A DNA stretch of 7,250 nt, from assembly GCA_020723225.1 (NCBI GenBank), contig DYJG01000120.1:1-7250 (forward strand), given 5' to 3'. Under the pieces are notes generated by a model, which worked only from the letters and a program-made list of their open reading frames with translations, did not search any database and was not told where the DNA came from. The position numbers and the translations under genes are program-made. Of this stretch, positions 5,076 through 7,250 are shown in pieces; the stretch's first letter is position 1, and each line of letters begins with the position of its first letter. Source of the stretch: Desulfobacca acetoxidans (GTDB taxonomy: Bacteria; Desulfobacterota; Desulfobaccia; Desulfobaccales; 0-14-0-80-60-11).

Positions 5076-6632
5076 TTGGGTGCAAGATTGAGCGAGCGCC
5101 TGATCCAACTTGACAGCGGCCCCATCGTTTTCAACGAGGATGGAATTTACCGGGGCATACCCTACGCCGCGGCCCCGGTGAAGAACCTCCGTTGGCGGCC
5201 CCCGCAACCGGTAATCCCCTGGACCAGACCTCGGAAATGTCAAAAGTTCGGGCCGGTCTGCCCGCAAACGAATTACCGGGGGGCCATGAGCGAGGACTGC
5301 CTGTTCCTCAATATTTGGACGCCCTGTCAAGGCGCCGGCCCCAAGTTGCCGGTGATGGTGTGGATTCACGGCGGCGCGTTCGTCAGCGGCTCGGGATCGG
5401 ATGAAATATATGACGGCGCCGCCCTGGCGGCTCACGGTGTGGTGGTGGTCACCATTAATTACCGTCTCGGCGTCCTGGGTTTTTTGGCCCACCCTTTGCT
5501 GTCCGCGGAGTCACCCGACCATATCTCCGGCAACTACGGCCTGCTCGACCAGGTGGCCGCGTTAAAGTGGGTGCAGCGCAACATCGGCAAGTTCGGGGGC
5601 GATCCCGCCAAGGTCACCATTTTCGGACAGTCGGCGGGCGCGGAGAGCGTCAGCCTGCTGCTGGTCAATCCCCTGGCCCGGGGTTTGTTCCAGGCCGCCA
5701 TTGCCGAGAGTCCGGCCCTGGTGGGGTCGCTGCGGCCGCTGCGCCGGGAGGAGCTGGGGGTGGTCCCCGCGGAAGCGGTGGGGACGCGGCTGGTCCGGGA
5801 ATTGGGCCTTGACCGTGACCCCGAGGTTTTGCGCGCCTTGCGCCGCATCTCCTGGAAGAAGATCGACGCGGCCGCGGCCAAACTCCGGATGGAGCTGGGG
5901 ACGGAGATGCTCAAAAGCGTTTGCACCCCCACCGTGGACGGGCAGATCGTTCCCGAGCATCCGGTGATCCTCTTCCACCGGGGCCGCTGGCACCAGGTCC
6001 CCTTAATCACCGGCGTCACCGCCAATGAAAGCACGATGTTTCTTCCGGAGATCATTTCCTCCCAGGCGGGTCCGGAGGAATACCGGCAATATTTGCAGGG
6101 GGCCTTCGGGAAGGACGCCGCAAGGGTCCAGGAGCTGTTGCCGGTGAAATCGGCGGCGGAGGTTTGGGCGCGGCTGGACCAACTCTTTTCCGCCAAATGG
6201 TTCGGGGCCTGGGCCTGGTTTTTGGCCGACAGTTCGCAAGATTCGCAGCAGACCTGGTTCTATCGCTTTACCCGGCAAATCCCCGCCTGGGCGGCGGCAG
6301 TGCTGGCGGAAGATTCGCAGCAGGGCCAGATACCCTATGAGAAGCTCGGGGCCTGCCATAGCGCCGAACTGTTTTATGTCTTCGGCTTTACCAAATTGCT
6401 GTTGGGGTTCTTTTTTAAGGACTGGGACCTTTCGGAGCAGATCATAGCTTATTGGACCAACTTTGCCAAGAGCGGCAATCCCAATGGGGGAGATTTGCCT
6501 GAATGGCCGTCATATGGCTCGTCTGCTCCACGCCGCTATCTGGAGATCGGCCGTGATCTCAAATCCAGGTCCGATCTGGAGGTGGAGCTGTATAAAATCA
6601 TTGCCAAGACTTGGCTGGAATCGGCTTATTGA
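5076..6632 (+). CDS. Type B carboxylesterase (alpha/beta hydrolase)
   Basis: The product belongs to the carboxylesterase/cholinesterase family, which hydrolyses carboxylic esters; its substrate cannot be told. It shows GIPYAAAPVKNLRWRPPQP (27-45), the family signature SEDCLFLNIW (72-81), oxyanion-hole HGGAF (98-102) and the nucleophile elbow FGQSAGAES (183-191) with Ser186. Glu318 (GVTANESTMF) and His428 (ACHSAELFYVFG) complete the triad. The elbow is GQSAG rather than the commoner GESAG. Length 518 is normal. No ATG occurs before the conserved core: TTG 5076 or TTG 5088 must serve, since an in-frame TAG sits at 5067-5069, and neither has a clear ribosome-binding site. No signal peptide is seen, suggesting a cytoplasmic enzyme. 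It starts 73 nt after meaB on the same strand and may be cotranscribed. The family is certain; the exact start is not. Confidence 0.92.
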   Translation: MGARLSERLIQLDSGPIVFNEDGIYRGIPYAAAPVKNLRWRPPQPVIPWTRPRKCQKFGPVCPQTNYRGAMSEDCLFLNIWTPCQGAGPKLPVMVWIHGGAFVSGSGSDEIYDGAALAAHGVVVVTINYRLGVLGFLAHPLLSAESPDHISGNYGLLDQVAALKWVQRNIGKFGGDPAKVTIFGQSAGAESVSLLLVNPLARGLFQAAIAESPALVGSLRPLRREELGVVPAEAVGTRLVRELGLDRDPEVLRALRRISWKKIDAAAAKLRMELGTEMLKSVCTPTVDGQIVPEHPVILFHRGRWHQVPLITGVTANESTMFLPEIISSQAGPEEYRQYLQGAFGKDAARVQELLPVKSAAEVWARLDQLFSAKWFGAWAWFLADSSQDSQQTWFYRFTRQIPAWAAAVLAEDSQQGQIPYEKLGACHSAELFYVFGFTKLLLGFFFKDWDLSEQIIAYWTNFAKSGNPNGGDLPEWPSYGSSAPRRYLEIGRDLKSRSDLEVELYKIIAKTWLESAY

Positions 6633-6749
6633 TGCCAATTTGCAGTCAAAAGCGTTAAACCTTAGGGGCGAACCTTGTGTTCGCCCTGAGCGCCCGGGGC
6701 GAACACAAGGTTCGCTACGGAAAATGGCTGATAGATGTCGAATTGGCAT
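6632..6749. repeat. Nested inverted repeat element after esterase gene
   Basis: A perfect 19-bp inverted repeat has arms GCGAACCTTGTGTTCGCCC (6668-6686) and its complement (6697-6715) around a 10-nt loop. Outside it, ATGCCAATT (6632-6640) and AATTGGCAT (6741-6749) are also perfect complements, and pairing extends inward by one G-U and one G-C. The inner palindrome resembles REP-like elements dispersed in many bacterial genomes. It could terminate the esterase transcript, but no T-run follows on either side. No transposase or direct target duplication is visible. Confidence 0.7.
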
Positions 6750-6769
6750 GAACTACCGGAGGGGACAAA

Positions 6770-7250
6770 ATGACAGCAAAAAGGGTTCTGTTATTGGGCG
6801 CCGGAGCCATGGGCAACATCGCCGCGCAGACTGCGGCGTCTTTTCCGGAAGCGGGGAGTTTGATCATCGCCGACCTTTCCCTGGCTGCGGCCCAGGCGGT
6901 GGCGTCGGCCTGCGGGGACAAGGCCCAGGCCGCCCGGGTTGACGTAACCGACCGCGGCGAGATGGTGGCGTTGATGCGCCGGGCGGATCTGGTCATGAAC
7001 TGCGTCGGCCCCTTTTTCCGCTTCGGCGTGCCGGTGCTGGAGGCGGCCATCGAGGCCGGGATAGATTATCTGGATATCTGTGACGACCCCGAACCCACCA
7101 AGGCGATGCATGAACTTCACGGCCGGGCCAAGGAAGCGGGCATTACCGCCATCATCGGCCTGGGGGCGAGTCCCGGGATCACCAGCATGTTGGCCGCCAG
7201 GGCCAGGGAAGAGCTGGATGAAACCGAGGAATTGATCGCCGCCTGGAATA
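6770..7250 (+). CDS. Saccharopine dehydrogenase-like oxidoreductase, 5' part
   Basis: This gene runs off the right edge; the first 160 codons are present. Translation gives MTAKRVLLLGAGAMGNIAAQ with the Rossmann NAD(P)-binding motif GAGAMG (10-15) and an acidic residue after the second strand (IIADLS). Next come VMNCVGPFFRFGVPVLEAAIEAGIDYLDICDDPEP and IIGLGASPGITSMLA, a pattern typical of the saccharopine dehydrogenase NADP-binding family. Members include lysine-pathway enzymes, but many bacterial homologues have unknown substrates, so no pathway is assigned. ATG 6770 follows GGAGGGG (6758-6764) by 5 nt. I see no clear promoter in 6633-6769. It lies 137 nt after the esterase on the same strand, with the inverted repeat between them. 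Confidence 0.88.
   Translation, partial: MTAKRVLLLGAGAMGNIAAQTAASFPEAGSLIIADLSLAAAQAVASACGDKAQAARVDVTDRGEMVALMRRADLVMNCVGPFFRFGVPVLEAAIEAGIDYLDICDDPEPTKAMHELHGRAKEAGITAIIGLGASPGITSMLAARAREELDETEELIAAWN

Noticed and set aside
6463..6942. 159-codon plus-strand frame over the end of the esterase and the next gene
   Set aside because: It runs through the inverted repeat and overlaps two better-supported genes in other frames.

Overview
The window is a stretch of bacterial chromosome with GC-rich coding sequence, Shine-Dalgarno-led genes and a complete set of sigma28, sigma54 and sigma70-type promoters. The flagellin type (a DYYYV segment in a short central region), the sigma54 promoter for fliD and the MeaB-type GTPase fit a motile member of the former Deltaproteobacteria (Desulfobacterota/Thermodesulfobacteriota, for example Desulfobacca- or Syntrophobacter-like). 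That placement is inference from protein character; no marker gene is present.

Layout, left to right. Bases 1-389 carry no convincing gene; 61-300 is only 25% G+C by direct count. It holds an iteron-like array of a 22-bp direct repeat (80-155) with an embedded perfect DnaA-box 9-mer, and a perfect 14-bp palindrome. A textbook sigma28 promoter (390-416) then drives fliC (536-1411) through a leader of about 112 nt. That leader can fold its ribosome-binding site against an upstream anti-SD and has a GGA-in-loop hairpin resembling a CsrA site. A GC-rich stem (1426-1455) separates fliC from a sigma54-type promoter (1516-1531), which precedes fliD (1575-3305) and fliS (3364-3810). Filament subunit, cap and export chaperone are therefore adjacent but apparently under two sigma factors.

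After a terminator-like hairpin (3855-3879) the function changes. A sigma70-type promoter (3954-3982) leads into meaB (4031-5002), a G-protein chaperone of B12-dependent acyl-CoA mutases. It is followed on the same strand by a type B carboxylesterase (5076-6632) and the first 160 codons of a saccharopine dehydrogenase-like oxidoreductase (6770 to the window edge). The three could be cotranscribed, but the gaps between them carry short dispersed-repeat elements: AAAAGGG and AAAGCTGA repeats at 5013-5073, and a 19-bp perfect inverted repeat at 6668-6715 nested inside a 9-bp inverted repeat.

The coding content belongs to known families. I see no clear new multigene system. The most unusual material is non-coding: the AT-rich repeat array upstream of fliC, the flagellin leader, and the nested inverted repeat.
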